Origin: Amorphophallus konjac
Taxonomy: Eukaryota > Streptophyta > Magnoliopsida > Alismatales > Araceae
Assembly: GCA_022559845.1 (NCBI GenBank)
Contig: CM040123.1
Location: forward strand, 295,976,642 to 296,040,641
DNA length: 64,000 nucleotides
Reading direction: 5' to 3'
Positions 32,203 to 44,191 of this stretch are shown piece by piece. Below the pieces are notes generated by a model. It was given only the letters and a program-made list of their open reading frames with translations, searched no databases and was not told the origin of the DNA. The stretch's first letter is position 1; each line of letters opens with the position of its first letter. Made by a program: the position numbers and the translations under genes.

Positions 32203-34556
32203 TGATGTGACACAACCTCGGACCTAATGCAAGCAAGCACAATCGCATTCAAAACGGGCCAAATTGGGCCACCGCTCTATCGTCACTCACCCAAGCCCGG
32301 GGTGACTTGGCAATGCCAAGGGAAGGATGTGGGGTTGGGCCCTTGCTGGTAGAGGGCTAGCAAGGCCAAGACTTGATTCCCAAAGGGTGGGGATGCCCAA
32401 ATCAAGGGGGCCAACAAAGTGCCAAAGGCACCGGTTGCAATATTCCCACGGTGATCACTCAAGTTTATGGGGCTTGAGGATCGGGCTCTCACTCGCATAA
32501 CCAGCGGAATTAGAACTAATATTGAAAGACAAGCACTAAGTGGAGTGAAGGTTTGAGCACTTACTCGACCGGATTGAAGAAACCGGTCCCGGTCGGAGAC
32601 GAGGGCGAGCGGGGAGGCAAGTGGATCCCCACACGCCGCGGCGGTGTCGCTTGACCTGCCCAAACAAGTTACAACACAACACCTCACGTAGGAGGGGGAT
32701 CTTGGGGTGGGGGTTAATAGAAATTACAATAAATACTACCTCCACACAGGGAGGGACCTTCAGCCGGTCAAGCGGGGTGGGGAAACTAAAGTAAAAAACG
32801 AGGAATAAGGGTGGATGCTGAATCTGCTTGCTGTCTGCGAGCCCGGATAGAGAGTCGGTGTTGCTGCTGTAGATCCTGATCAGGAATTTTTTTGATGACG
32901 AAACCAGAGGGAAAACCTTCGTAGCTGGAAGGGGAATGCCTCAGAATTTTCTTAATTTCTTCTGGAGTCGCTGCTGGTCGGGGCAGGAGCTTGAACAAGG
33001 CCTCTGTTTCTTGGACTAGCAGGGGTAGGTCACCAACAGTAGGATGCAGAGGCTGTCCTGGCCGCTCCCGAACTCCAAATTTGATGCCGTCAGTGCCGTT
33101 AGAACCGTGGGTGAGTCCTCTTTGCAGCAAAAGAAACGGGGACACCAGAAGTGGTCGGAGACAATCTGTGGAACCAGAAAAGTGAGGAGGGGTCGGTGCA
33201 GACTGTAGAAGGCAGAACCGCGCGTTCAGGGGAGAAAATTGGTAACTTCTGTTCCCAGATGCTGAATGAACTTCCGCTTCTTGAATCTGAAACTAGACAG
33301 GCCAAAGAGGAACTTTGAAGAAGAACTTGAAGACTGATTCCTTCAGGGTCCATCGTGGCAGAGCTTCTAAACTGGTTCAGGTCCTTAGCCGAGGCAGAAC
33401 CGCGCAGCTGTGGAAGAATGGACCTCCAGGATGGCTCAGAGATTGAAAGAAGACGAAACCACTTCGGTTGCGAAGGCAACTGGCAGACGCTTCTGAAGAT
33501 GGCTCTTGGGTCTTCAAACTCGTCCGGAGGTGATCGTGGTGGCCGCTGCAAGCTGCTGCTCTGCTGTAGATCTTCAGTTGAGAGCTGTAGGTTGATGATG
33601 ATGGGGGGGAATGGGGTATATGGGAGGGGAAATGGGGGTGGATGAGTGTGGGGAAAGCCCGGGCTATGAGGGGGTCTAGGAGGGGGTGTTCTAAGGTGGG
33701 GGAAGGGAAGAATGGGGTCTGGAAGGGGGTCTAACATGTGGTGGGAGTAGGAGCTACGAATTTGGGAAGGTGGGTGAGAGGAGAAGGTGAGGGGGGGCAC
33801 AAGTGAGTGGAGGGAAGGGTGGATTTCAAATTCAAATATGCTTTGGAAGTTGTGGGGTTGTGTGGGGAAGGGGTTGATTGTGTTGGAATGGGGAAAGTAG
33901 TGTTGGAATGTGGAGGATGGTGTTGGAATGGTGAGGGATCTCCTTGGGACAAGGGGGGTGGAGTAATGGAGGCCATGGGGAAGTGGAGGACTTTAATGAT
34001 GGTAGGTGGGGGTTGAGGTGGTTGGAAAAGGAGGAGAGAGAAGAAAATTCGAAATTGGGTGTTGAGGAGAGAGAAAGTGGAGTGAAAAAGAGGGATTAGG
34101 AGAGGGAAGGGTGGGGAATCTCTCCCCTAGGGTTTCTCACCCAAAAAATGTTGGAATCACTCCACTAAACTAAGCTTTGGATACTCAAATGGCATTTTTC
34201 ATTGATTCATTCATTAAGTTGAAATGGGGGGAATGTGGTCCTATATATAGGAAACCCACATTTCTACAAAAGTCCCTTACAAAAGACTCAATAACAAATA
34301 ACCGAAGGGGTAGGGGGGGCTCATGGGCCAAGCCCGAAGAATTGGGCCCAATAGCACATTACACAATCTAATGACACTCAAACTTAGGAAAATAAATGCA
34401 AGACCTAGGAACATGACTCAAATAAAAGGGAAAATACATCAAATGACTCAAATAAAATTACATAGGACTCAAAATTAAATGACTAAACCATGCCGGATGC
34501 AACCGGGGTGAGGAGACGAACGGTAAACGTGGGCATGGGAGGTGATGTCCCCATCA
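32203..34556 (-). repeat. E8: solo LTR inserted between protease and RT of E7
   Basis: 2354 bp, TGATGTGACACAAC...GATGTCCCCATCA on the plus strand, the same ends as the E7 LTR, so same family; orientation therefore the same as E7 (minus). Flanked by AGATG on both sides. Removing it with one AGATG copy keeps the E7 reading frame open across the site. Frames such as 33099-33800 within it are low-complexity Pro/Ser artefacts. Confidence 0.92.
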
Positions 34557-34561
34557 AGATG
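34557..34561. repeat. E8 target-site duplication, right
   Basis: AGATG, pairs with 32198-32202. Confidence 0.85.
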
Positions 34562-35292
34562 AGGTGGAGGCCCTTGACTGGCCCGGTGGGATTGTCAGGG
34601 ATGGAGTTTTGGGCTGTTGGTTGGGTTGGTGCAGGCGAGACCCTGGGGTTTTGTGGTGGTGTAGGAAGGATCCCCTTAGCGGGTGGTTCTTTTCGAGGAG
34701 GGGAGGGGTTGAGGCGGATAGTCTTCCCCTCGTGTTCAAAAGCGCATGTGTTCGTTTTCCCATAGATGGTAGCATTGACATCATATATCCAAGGTCTCCC
34801 CAGTAGGATGCTTCCTACAGCCATAGGTATGACGTCACACCATACTTGTCCTTGGTAGGCTGAAAAGGTGATGGGGATAAGACAACATGTGTTGACGGGT
34901 AGGGAGTGATTGTTTATCCATGATACCTGATATGGCTTGGGGTGGGGTGTCGGGGTAAGCCCTAGGAGTTTGACGGTGTCCGGGGACACGGCGTTGACAC
35001 AACTCCCATTGTCTAGGATGTCCTTCCTAACATGATCCCCAATTTTGATGAAGGTGTGAAAAATGGAAGTCCTCCGCCAGTCGTCCTCCTGAGGTTGGGT
35101 AAGGGTGCACCTTATTACCCCTAGGTGGGTGGAATGGGGGTTATCTTCTATACCTTCCTCAAAGAATTCCTCTTCATACTCCTCTTCCCACCCTAAACCA
35201 GCCTCGTATTCCACAACATTATCCTCATGGGTTTCCTGGGATGTGGTAGGTCCGCCCTCAATAACCAGGCTCGACAACCCTTTGGAAGGGCA
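34557..35292 (-). pseudogene. E7 protease region
   Basis: Continues in the gag frame after the stop at 35293-35295. The aspartic-protease signature is DNGSCVNAVS (about residues 85-94 of the frame), with N in place of T in D-T/S-G as seen in many chromoviruses, followed by ILLGRPW. It ends in the E8 insertion; the last ~20 codons of the open frame (34483-34556) are LTR sequence. Confidence 0.8.
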
Positions 35293-36405
35293 TTAGGAAG
35301 CTATGTGGCCATAACCATGGCACTGAAAACACTTAACCGTACTACTCCCTGGGGTCTTCCCTTTGGAAATTTCCTCCCTTCGGGGAGGAGGGTTGGGTGG
35401 AGTGACCTTCGTGGGGGTAGGGTTGGTTGGCTGGGGGTAGGGCCGAGTGGGAGTTCCTCCACTGGGAGGAGGTGTTCTTAACAGGGGAGGGAGGTTGGGA
35501 TGCGGTCCCGGGCCCTTGGAAGGGGCAAACCTAGGGTTCCTAGAAAACCTTTCTACATCACGGGCTATTTGATAGGCAACCTCAAGGCTATGGGCTTCCC
35601 TCATGAAAAGTTCTCGTTTGATGTGGGGAAGGAGACCATTCCTAAACCGGGATAGAGTGACGGCGGGTTCTTCGACAACACCACACCTTAAGAGGTATGA
35701 GTCAAATTTCTCCACATATTCTTCCACGGTTTTTCCCTCTTGGGTAAGGCTTTGCCATTCATCAAGGAGAATTTGTCTAGAGGAGTGGGGAAGATATTTG
35801 CTCCTAAGATGGACTTTCATGTCCATCCAAGTGTCAATGGGTTCCTCACGCCTGATTCTCCTTTGGCTTTCTACCTTTAGCCAATAGGTCTTGGATAATT
35901 TAAGAAGGTGCATCTTGGCCAACCTAACCTTTCTTTCCTCGGACATGGGGTACCAATCAAAGTATTGGTCCATGCCATGCTCCCATTCTTTATAGGCACT
36001 AGGGTTATGTGACCCATCAAAATTAGGAGCTTCCACTTTGATCATTCTTAGTAGGAAGTCATCCGGATTCTCTCGTGGTCGCCTCTCATGGTACCGAGGT
36101 TGTGGGGCTCTCTCCTGCTCGCGATACCACTGATCCTCTAGGTCTTCCCTCTCATGTTCAGCCCGCGGGGGAGGAACCCTTTGGACATGGTTCCTAGGTG
36201 GGGCCCTAGCTTCTTCTAATCTCTCCAATCGGGTGGAAACACCATTCATTTGCTCCGTGAGGGCTTGAATGGCAGCCTCAAGTCGATCCATAAGAGCTTG
36301 GGGAGCTTCCCTAGGGTTGTTTTGATTGCCTTGTAAATTGGGATCCATAGGTGGATTGGAATTAGAAGGATCAGCCCGGTATATGGTACCCCTACGGGTG
36401 GACAT
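35293..36405 (-). pseudogene. E7 gag with truncated CCHC knuckle
   Basis: Start chosen at the ATG at 36405 (MSTRRGTIYRAD); the frame is open 11 codons further up but lies next to the primer site. A short coiled coil (ALMDRLEAAIQALTEQMNG), a capsid core (about 140-310: YKEWEHGMDQYF, WDMK-like, EYVEKFDSYLLRCG), then a basic Pro-rich linker and CFQCHGYGHIAS followed directly by TAA at 35293-35295, one codon before the last Cys of the C-x2-C-x4-H-x4-C knuckle. Downstream sequence stays in the same frame into protease. Confidence 0.88.
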
Positions 36406-36479
36406 GCACAAAGATGACGACACGGGATAGAAATGCAATTGCCCTTGGACCTAGGCTTGTAGAGACAAGTCTAAAACTT

Positions 36480-36491
36480 GCTCTGATACCA
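36480..36491 (-). other. E7 primer-binding site (initiator Met tRNA)
   Basis: TGGTATCAGAGC on the minus strand, two bases from the LTR end (TCACATCA). Confidence 0.92.
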
Positions 36492-36493
36492 AC

Positions 36494-38428
36494 TGATGTG
36501 ACACAACTACGGGGTATGCAGCAAGCAGATGGAATCTTAGGACCTATTCCGCATTCACAACCACATAGCAATTAAATTGATAAATCGGGGCCAAATCGCC
36601 GTCGCACACACACGAGCCCGGGGTGACAAAATGATGCTAAGGGGAGGTGATGGATCAAGACCCTTGCTGGTAGAGTGCCAGCCGGGCTAGGGTTGCCCTC
36701 CCGAGGGTACGTAGCCCACGCTTATGGGGCTGGCCGATGACAATTGGGGCACTAGGTCCCACTCTCTCACTGCCCACGATGACCTCTCGTAAGTGTGGCA
36801 CGTGGGGTTGGACACTCTCTCGCTTGCACAACGGAGCTATGTCTACGGATATTAAATGAACAGACACTAAAGAGTAATGGAGTAAAGTTTAGAGCTCACC
36901 TGGTTGGTTTGAAGAAACCAACCCCGTTCGGAGACGTGGGCGAGCGGGGAAGTGTGGATCCCGCACACTGCGCCGATGTAGCTTGAGCTGTTTATTACAT
37001 ACACTACTCCTCACGCAGGAGGGTTGGACTAAGGGTGGGGAAATAAAGCTTACAACCAAACACTACCTCCACGCAGGGAGGGGCGCTAAGCCGGCCAGGC
37101 GGGAGGGGGGAACTCGCCGAAGTTGTAGGAGAGGAAGCCAACGTTGGGTCTGCTCACTTGCTGTGAGAGGAGACAGGCAGCCGCTGTTGCAACCGTAGTT
37201 CTTACTCAGGAATTTTCCCGTCAACGAGACCAGGGGGAAATTCTTCATAACAGGAACTGGGACGCCTCTGAATTTTACTGAATTCTTTTGACGTCGTCGC
37301 TGGTTGCGGCGGAGGCTCAAACAGGATGAAGGAATCTGGGATTGACAGCTTCAGATCTGATGCAGCAGGATGTAGAGATTGTATCATTGGCTCCAGATCT
37401 CCGAATCTTGAACCGTCAGAGTAGCTGGAACCGTGGATGAACTCTCTTCACAGCAAAACTGGTGGGGAGGCCGTCTGTGGTCGGGATGGCCTGGGGGACG
37501 CCGACGAGTGGGTGCAGGTCGCTGAAGACTGGGGAAGACAGATCCGCGCGACTGAAGGGGAAAAATCAGAACTTTGGCTCCCGGATGCCGAACGTAGTTC
37601 TGCTTCTTGCTCCTGGTCGGGGACAGGTGGAGGAAGAACTTTGAAGAAGGAACCACAGTCTGAATCCTCCACTGTAAATCGTGGTTCAGCTTCTGGTTGA
37701 ACTCTGGTGCTCTGCAGATGGAGCTTGGCGCAGTCGAGGGAGAATGACTCTCCCGGGCAGCCCCGAACTCGGAATGGTACGATTCTTTCTCGCCTGCGTA
37801 GTGGACTGGACAACCTTTCCGGCAATGTATGGTACGCCTCTGGATGTCACCTTATGAATCCGGGGAAGCTTCTGCAAGTAGTAACTTTTTCTGCCACCTG
37901 CAGACTGTCAAGGTAAAGAGAAAGGATGGTGGTGGAACTAGTGATAGGGGTGGGGATTGGCAATGGTGGAGATGGTGGGGTGGATGGTTGATGGGAGAGG
38001 GGTGTTTAGGGGTGTGGAGGGGAGAGGAACAGGGGATTAAGGAGTCTTGGAGGGAGGTGGAGTGGAGGGGCCGCAGCTATCAGGTGGGGTGGTGGGGGTC
38101 GGCCAAGGGAATGGGGTGGGCTAGATGAGGTGGGTGCGCAACCAGCAGGGGGGGATGGGGGTTAATTCGCCCAGGGGATATGAATGAATGGTGTAGGGAA
38201 GTGGTATGGCTGCTTGGGGGAGAGGGAAGGTTGCCTTGGAGGTTGAGAAGGTGTATGGGGAATGGGAAGGGTTGCCTAGGGTGGAGGAGGTATTGAAGGG
38301 AGTTATGGGCCTTGGGAAGATGAAAGGGTGGAGGGGTGAGGTGGCAGCTGAGGTGGCAAGGGGGAGGGGAGGTGAAGGGCCAAGTTCGCCCAAGGGAGGG
38401 GAGAAGAGAGAGAGTGGGGTTCGCCCCC

Positions 38429-38468
<40 letters not shown>

Positions 38469-38880
38469 CACTTATGCTCAAAATACTCAAATATTCATTA
38501 CCCATCTCAAGGGGGGGTTGGGGTCCTATTTATAGGGATCCCAACATTTACAAAAAGTCCCTGGAGAATATGCTAAAAGCAAATAAGCAAGGGGGAGTGG
38601 GAAGGAAGAGGGCGCCCATGGGCCAGGCCCATCTAATTGGGCCCATATGACCCCCTAGCCGAACAAACATAGATAAATAACGTGACGACCTAGGGACATG
38701 ACTCAAAATAAAGACAAGTACATCAAAATGACTCAAGAAAGGAGAAAATACATCAATATGTCCTCAGTAATAAACTCCCGTGTCGTCGTGGGCCCATCAA
38801 GTCGTGCAGTCGCACACTACCCGTCTCCGGAAGGGAGAGAGGTGTCGAGCCAAAGGGAATTCTGGGTGATGTCCCCATCA
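36494..38880 (-). repeat. E7 5' LTR, full length
   Basis: 2387 bp, TGATGTGACACAAC...GTCCCCATCA on the plus strand. Includes a (GA)n tract at about 38430-38462. Small frames (37384-37877, 38121-38535) are LTR noise. The outer flank (AATAG, 38881-38885) cannot be checked as a target duplication because the other LTR is truncated. Confidence 0.92.
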
Positions 38881-40336
38881 AATAGGGTAAAGACTTAATT
38901 AACTAGGCATATTGTAAGATAAGTAGGGCCGTTCTGCATTATGCTTCGGGTTAACATAAAATCAGAACTCAGGAATGAAAATGGTCTAATTAATGGTCGT
39001 TTCATCATGCTAAACGATCTATCGTAGGGCCGCTTATGAACGTATGCGGTCTAAGAATAGACCGTTTATTTCTGTCTACAGTAACAGTTAATAAAACCGA
39101 AATCAAACTAATCTAAGGCCAAATAATGCAATATAAAACATGGAAACAATTAAATATTGTTTGTTAACACCATATTTAAGACGTGGAGATGCATGGTTTC
39201 AGTAAAATAAACCAAAGTTCATTTTTATTGTTTAAGGGTTAGGTTTATGCATGCTATACATGATCAAGATAAAACCATAATTACTCCGTGTAGAAAGTAT
39301 GAAATTGACCGTAAGAAGAGGGCTTTTACTCCTAGAATCATGTTTAAGCCATTCATGAGATAACCTACCTCTGATCTTCTCCCAAAACTTGGAATTCTTG
39401 ACTGGAAGTAAACCCTAGTTCTGCACGTCATGTGCTAAACCACTGACTTCACCTTCCGGTATCTCCTAATTCCCTTGACCTAAGGACGTGAAATTTGAAG
39501 GGTAGGTAGAAGACATAAAGGAGAACAAAAAGTTCTAAAGTTACTAGTTCTAAATATCTCGTTTAGGGCTTCTATTCCTCTGATCTTCACTGGGCCGTTG
39601 CACAGATTCCTGGGTTATTGGTGTAGGATTAGCAACTTTAGAAGCCCCTAACTCCTTGTAGATTTGATCTCCTAGAACAAAATTTTTAGGGGGGTTAGAC
39701 ATGAGTATTGTGAATAAAAGATTTTAAAGAACCTACTTGAAATAAAATCTCCTTACCTTAGTTCCACGCGAGCCAAATGTAAGGGTCGCGCAGGGTGGTT
39801 CTGGGGTCTATTTATAGGTTTTAGTTAGGTTTCATGGATTTGGACGAACGTAGAGTCCTAATTAGGTCTCCAATCCAATCTTGATACCCTCTAGAGTCTT
39901 CTAATTAACAAATTGCATCAATCCCTAGGGATTTGGTCTGGAAAATTGGAGTTTTTCATGCCATCTTGCTGTTCATGATCGGACTTTGGTAGACGGTCTA
40001 ATAGTGGACCGTTCTTGATCCCTATGCGGTCTTACGATAGACCGTCAATTACCTTGGGCGCCGAGTTTGAACTGTTTCAAACTCTTCCCCCTATTATCTA
40101 TTTATTTATCCTATTTATCCACTTAAATTCTAAAATTCCAGAAATTAAGCTTCTAGAATATGGGCCAACTCTTTTGGACTTTGGTTTTAGGTCCTTTGGG
40201 TTCAATTAAATGGGCGTAATCTATTTGTTAGTAGAAGGCCTTTACTTAATGAGACTTAATTAATAGTAATTCGTTTAATAGCTCATTTAAATGTTTGATA
40301 ATTCTATTTAAATCTAGAAAATTCTTGGGCGTTACA
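38881..40336 (-). repeat. E2 LTR, right arm, target of the E7 insertion
   Basis: 1456 bp, minus orientation, ending (plus strand) GGGCGTTACA at 40336. The first 220 bp (38881-39100) have no counterpart in the left arm. It contains perfect hairpins CGGTCTA/TAGACCG (39047-39064), ACGGTC/GACCGT (39993-40012) and CGGTCT/AGACCG (40027-40044). Confidence 0.85.
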
Positions 40337-41603
40337 CCGAGGAAGATCATGAAGAGCATTTAAGGACTGCCTTACAAATATTAAGGAAGAATCAACTCTA
40401 CTGCCAAGCTTAGCAAGTGTGATTTCTGGCTCGAGGAAGTATCTTCTTAGGATATGTGATCTCAAAGGATGGGATTATGTTGATCCGTCAAAAGTCGAGG
40501 CTATGAAGAATTGGGAAAGGTTGACCAACGCTACCGAGATTTGTAGCTTCTTGGGTCTAGCTGGCTATTATCGGCGATTCATAAAGGACTTCTCCAAGAT
40601 CGCTATTCCTCTTACTAGGATAACCCGCAAGGAGATTCCTTATAAGTGGAATGAAGACTGCGATAAGGGCTTTCAAGCCTTGAAAGATCATCTGACAACT
40701 GCTCATGTCTTGGCATTACCAACTGAAGGAGAGAAATTCAAGGTATATACCGATGCATCTGGTATTGGCCTTGAGTGTGTATTAATGCAACAACGAAGAG
40801 TCATTGCTTACTCTACTCGGTAACTAAAGAAGCATAAGGAGAACTATCCGATGCACGACCTAGAGTTCGCCACGGTAGTGTTTGCTTTAAAGATCTGGAT
40901 GCACTGTCTCTATGGAGAACAATTCACCGTGTACTCCGATCAAAAGAGTCTCAAGTACTTATTCTCCCAAAGGGAATTAAACATGAGACAAAGATGTTGG
41001 CTAGAGTATCTCAAGGACTTCGACTTCACTATACAATATCATCCTGGAAAGGGTAATTTCGTAGCTGATGCCCTTAGTCGAAAGTCGAGAGCATTATTGG
41101 CCAACTGTATGATCCAAGAGTGGAAGATGCTGGAGTAATTCTCTAAGTTGGATATAAGCATGGACAAGGAGAAAATGTGTATTACTTTATCACACATGAG
41201 GATACAACCAGATCTACTCTCTGAAATCAAAGGGCTACAAGATGAGGACACGATGCTAGTAGAAATAAAGGACAAGCTTGAAGAACAACCTGATTTCAAG
41301 CTAGCATCAGATGGAAGATTATTATTCCGAGAAAGGACTTGCGTACCAGACTATCCAGAATTAAAGAAGAAGATTCTTGCAGAAGCTCACCGATCAAGGT
41401 ACACATTCACCCCAAATCTACCAAGATGTACTAGGACTTGAAACGGATCTTTTGGTGGCCCAACATGAAAAGGGAGGTAGCAGACTTTGTTTCTCACTGT
41501 CTCATGTTTGTTTCTCACTGTCTCACGTGCCAACAAGTCAAGGTAGAACACTAAACGCCCGTCAGTAAGTTACATCCTCTAGACATTCCCAAGTGGAAGT
41601 GGG
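40337..41603 (+). pseudogene. E2-type gypsy pol fragment (right arm copy)
   Basis: Same content as 26045-27309. RNase H reads [13 protein letters not shown] here. The open stretches are 40419-40823, 40851-41138 and 41148-41441, separated by stops. The integrase finger is degenerate but its SHCLTCQQ-like tail and the PKWKW segment are traceable up to the E5 LTR at 41604. Confidence 0.8.
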
Positions 41604-43593
41604 TGTTGTACCCCTGTGGTTTTGATGATGTCAAACACTATGACTCATTGGTTTATGATGTCATATGGATTCATGCATTACTTCCATCATAATGATATGA
41701 GCAGAAGGTTGTGATTTTGATGATGTCATGATGTGTGTGTACGATTGATGATGATATATGTCTTAACTCTTCATGTGCATTCTCATGTGCATGCTGGAAA
41801 GTATGGTATAGGACATTGGCAGGACAGTTAGACTGTGGAGAACAATTGACAGTAAGGAATCAGCATGAGGTAAGAGTAAAGTCAGTTAAAATTAGAAGAA
41901 ATGAGACAAAGTCAACATGGTCAATAACGTAAATGCATAGTCAACAAAAAGTCAATAGTCTAGTTCAGCCAGTCAAAGCTCCAGTCAGTACAAGCTGTAC
42001 TAATGGTTGACAGTAAGGTCGGTGCACCTCTTGCGAGCATAGAGCCAAGGTCGGTGCACCTCCTGCTAGCACAAGTCAAGGTCAGTGCACCTCTCTCTAG
42101 CACAGAGCACAGGTCGATGCTACCTGAGTTACTTCAGAAGAAAGGTCAGTGCACCTTCTACCGTTCTGACCAATAAGGTCGATGCACATCAGTTGAATGC
42201 AGTACTAAGGTCGATGCACATGAAGACTTGAAGCTCACAAAGACGGTGCATGTTTAGCCTTCAATGGTTCAAGGTCGGTGCATGTTGCTGAAGGTCCATG
42301 CACATGAGAAAGTCAAGGTCGGTGCACATAGCAGACTATCTGTGCACATGTGAATCAAGGTCGGAGCACATAGTAGAAGGTCTGTGCACATGTGAACCAA
42401 GGTCAATGCAGCTGAACAACTCATGTCTCCAAAGTCAGTGCACATGAAGAACTAAGGTCAGTGCATATTTGCTTTTAACGCATCAAGGTTAGTGCATGCT
42501 TGCTTTCAATGCGGCAAGGCCGATGCACATTTGTTTACAAGGTCTGTGCATATATACTTTGTGCAAGAAGGTCAATGCATATCTGAATAGAAGGTCAATG
42601 CACATTGTTTACAAGGTCTGTGCACATATACTTTGTGCATGAAGGTCGATGCACATCTGCATAGAAGGTCGATGCACATTGGCTTACAAGGTCGGTGCAC
42701 ATTACAATGCACAAGGTCAAGGCAGTAGAAGCCCTGCATTATTAGGTCAGTCCACATCAGCATTCCTCGATCACACAGGTCGGTGCACTTGTTAAGGCAA
42801 CTTGGTGGAGCAATTCATAACTGCTCGGTCAGAAGTTATCAAGAAGCAATAGTCGATGCAGTTGAAGTCTTCCTAATTGCAAGGTCAGTGCAACTGTGTT
42901 AGTGAACTTAAGCAGCTGAGTATGACGAATAGGCGAACACATGGCAGGCAGCCTCAACATTTAAGTGACAGCAGTAAATGTTTAGCAGGCAAGCACGTGA
43001 GCTGAAACTAAAGCGGTGGCACGTGATTTCAAGTCAGCAAATTGTGGGCACGTAATTCAAAGTCTAAATCCAGAGGAATCTTCTCTCTTTTACCACATGG
43101 CAAATGAGAATTAAAGGGTATCAAATTACCTTATCCAAATGGGTTCCGATACTCTATTTTGTATATATATATAAGACCTTCATCCTTCGAAGAAGGGTGT
43201 GGCGCAAGGAAAAAAGAAAAAGGGCTGTGTAGAAGAGAGAGTGGTCGTCTGAGAGAAGAAAGAGAGACCACCAGAGAAGAAGAAGGGGAGCCAGTGAGTG
43301 AGCAGCAGAAAAGGAAGAGAAAAAGTGTATTACATAGAGAAAGAGAGGAGGATTGAGATTGAAGCAGTTGAGCCTATATTTGAAGATCTGTTTGAAGATT
43401 GGTCTCGTGGATCAAATCCAGAGCCATCCTTCTCCTTGGAGCTACATTCTTTTGTTTTCCTTTATGCCTTTTTATTTGTTATTTTCATTTCCTTTGTGTC
43501 TTCTGATTCCATGTTCTGGGATCGGGGTTCCTCCTGTGCGAACAGGAGAAGGAAGACTGGTGTCTCCGGTTGTGAGTGACGGGGTGTCACTCA
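41604..43593 (+). repeat. E5 LTR, 5' portion, right arm
   Basis: TGTTGTACCCCTGTGG start next to GTGGG of the pol fragment. Counterpart of 24055-26044; the 9-bp perfect hairpin GTGAGTGAC/GTCACTCAC (43571-43593) closes it. Confidence 0.75.
42015..42892. repeat. AAGGTCRRTGCAC array in the E5 LTR (right arm)
   Basis: Reverse complement of the left-arm array, with a similar copy number and spacing; individual units differ by point mutations (for example TAGTAGAAGGTC where the left has a variant unit). Confidence 0.88.
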
Positions 43594-44191
43594 CGGTTTC
43601 CCTCTAGGTGTCAGAGGAAGGGAGGATTGGTCCTCCAGTTTTGATCTTTCCAGTGGCAAGGTCAGGTTTCAGATCCTGTGGGTTGCACATAGTACAATTC
43701 GGGCAACGCAGCGGATAACAAAATTTATTTACCCGAACCTGACTTGATGGAATCCTAGATCTGTACTCTAATTGATGCATTAATTACCCAACCCCTAACT
43801 ACGAGTTGCATATTTCACCTTGCGCAGAACGACGATGTCCGCAGTGTCCGATGTAGAATTTCATAAACATCGCACCGCACAGAAGTACGGCCTCTAGAGC
43901 AGATCCACATGGATCCTTGCGCAACGACGGTGTCCTCCCGGGCACGATCTTCCCGTTCTTTCCCTTTCTGGAGAGAGAGAGCAAGAGGGAGGAAAGGGGG
44001 GAGGAGCTAATCCTTCTTTCTTGCCTTAATGCTTGATTAGGCCAGAAGAAGAAGAGAGCTCTCGTAGGATGCATATTTATAAGATTTAGCCCTTTCTAAA
44101 AAAGCCCCTATTAACCGATATTGCATATGTATCCCTTTCATTATTGTACATATATATTAAGCCCCTCTTATATCCCTTTCTAAAAGGATTT
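43594..44191 (+). repeat. 600-bp inverted repeat flanking E6, copy 2 (right arm)
   Basis: Partner of 50382-50980; equivalent to 23458-24054. Confidence 0.85.

Larger units (their letters stand above)
28545..38880 (-). mobile_element. E7: chromodomain Ty3/gypsy retrotransposon (chromovirus)
   Basis: Minus-strand order: 5' LTR, Met-tRNA primer site, gag, protease, RT, RNase H, integrase, chromodomain, truncated 3' LTR. The single long gag-pol frame is damaged at only three places: a stop in the gag knuckle, the E8 solo LTR between protease and RT, and one frameshift between RT and RNase H. RT and HGLA-type motifs fit the chromovirus clade; the exact lineage is left open. Confidence 0.9.

Noticed and set aside
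33099..33800. 233-codon frame as a protein-coding gene
   Set aside because: It lies inside the E8 solo LTR, is low-complexity Pro/Ser/His and has no domain; antisense frames of similar length overlap it.
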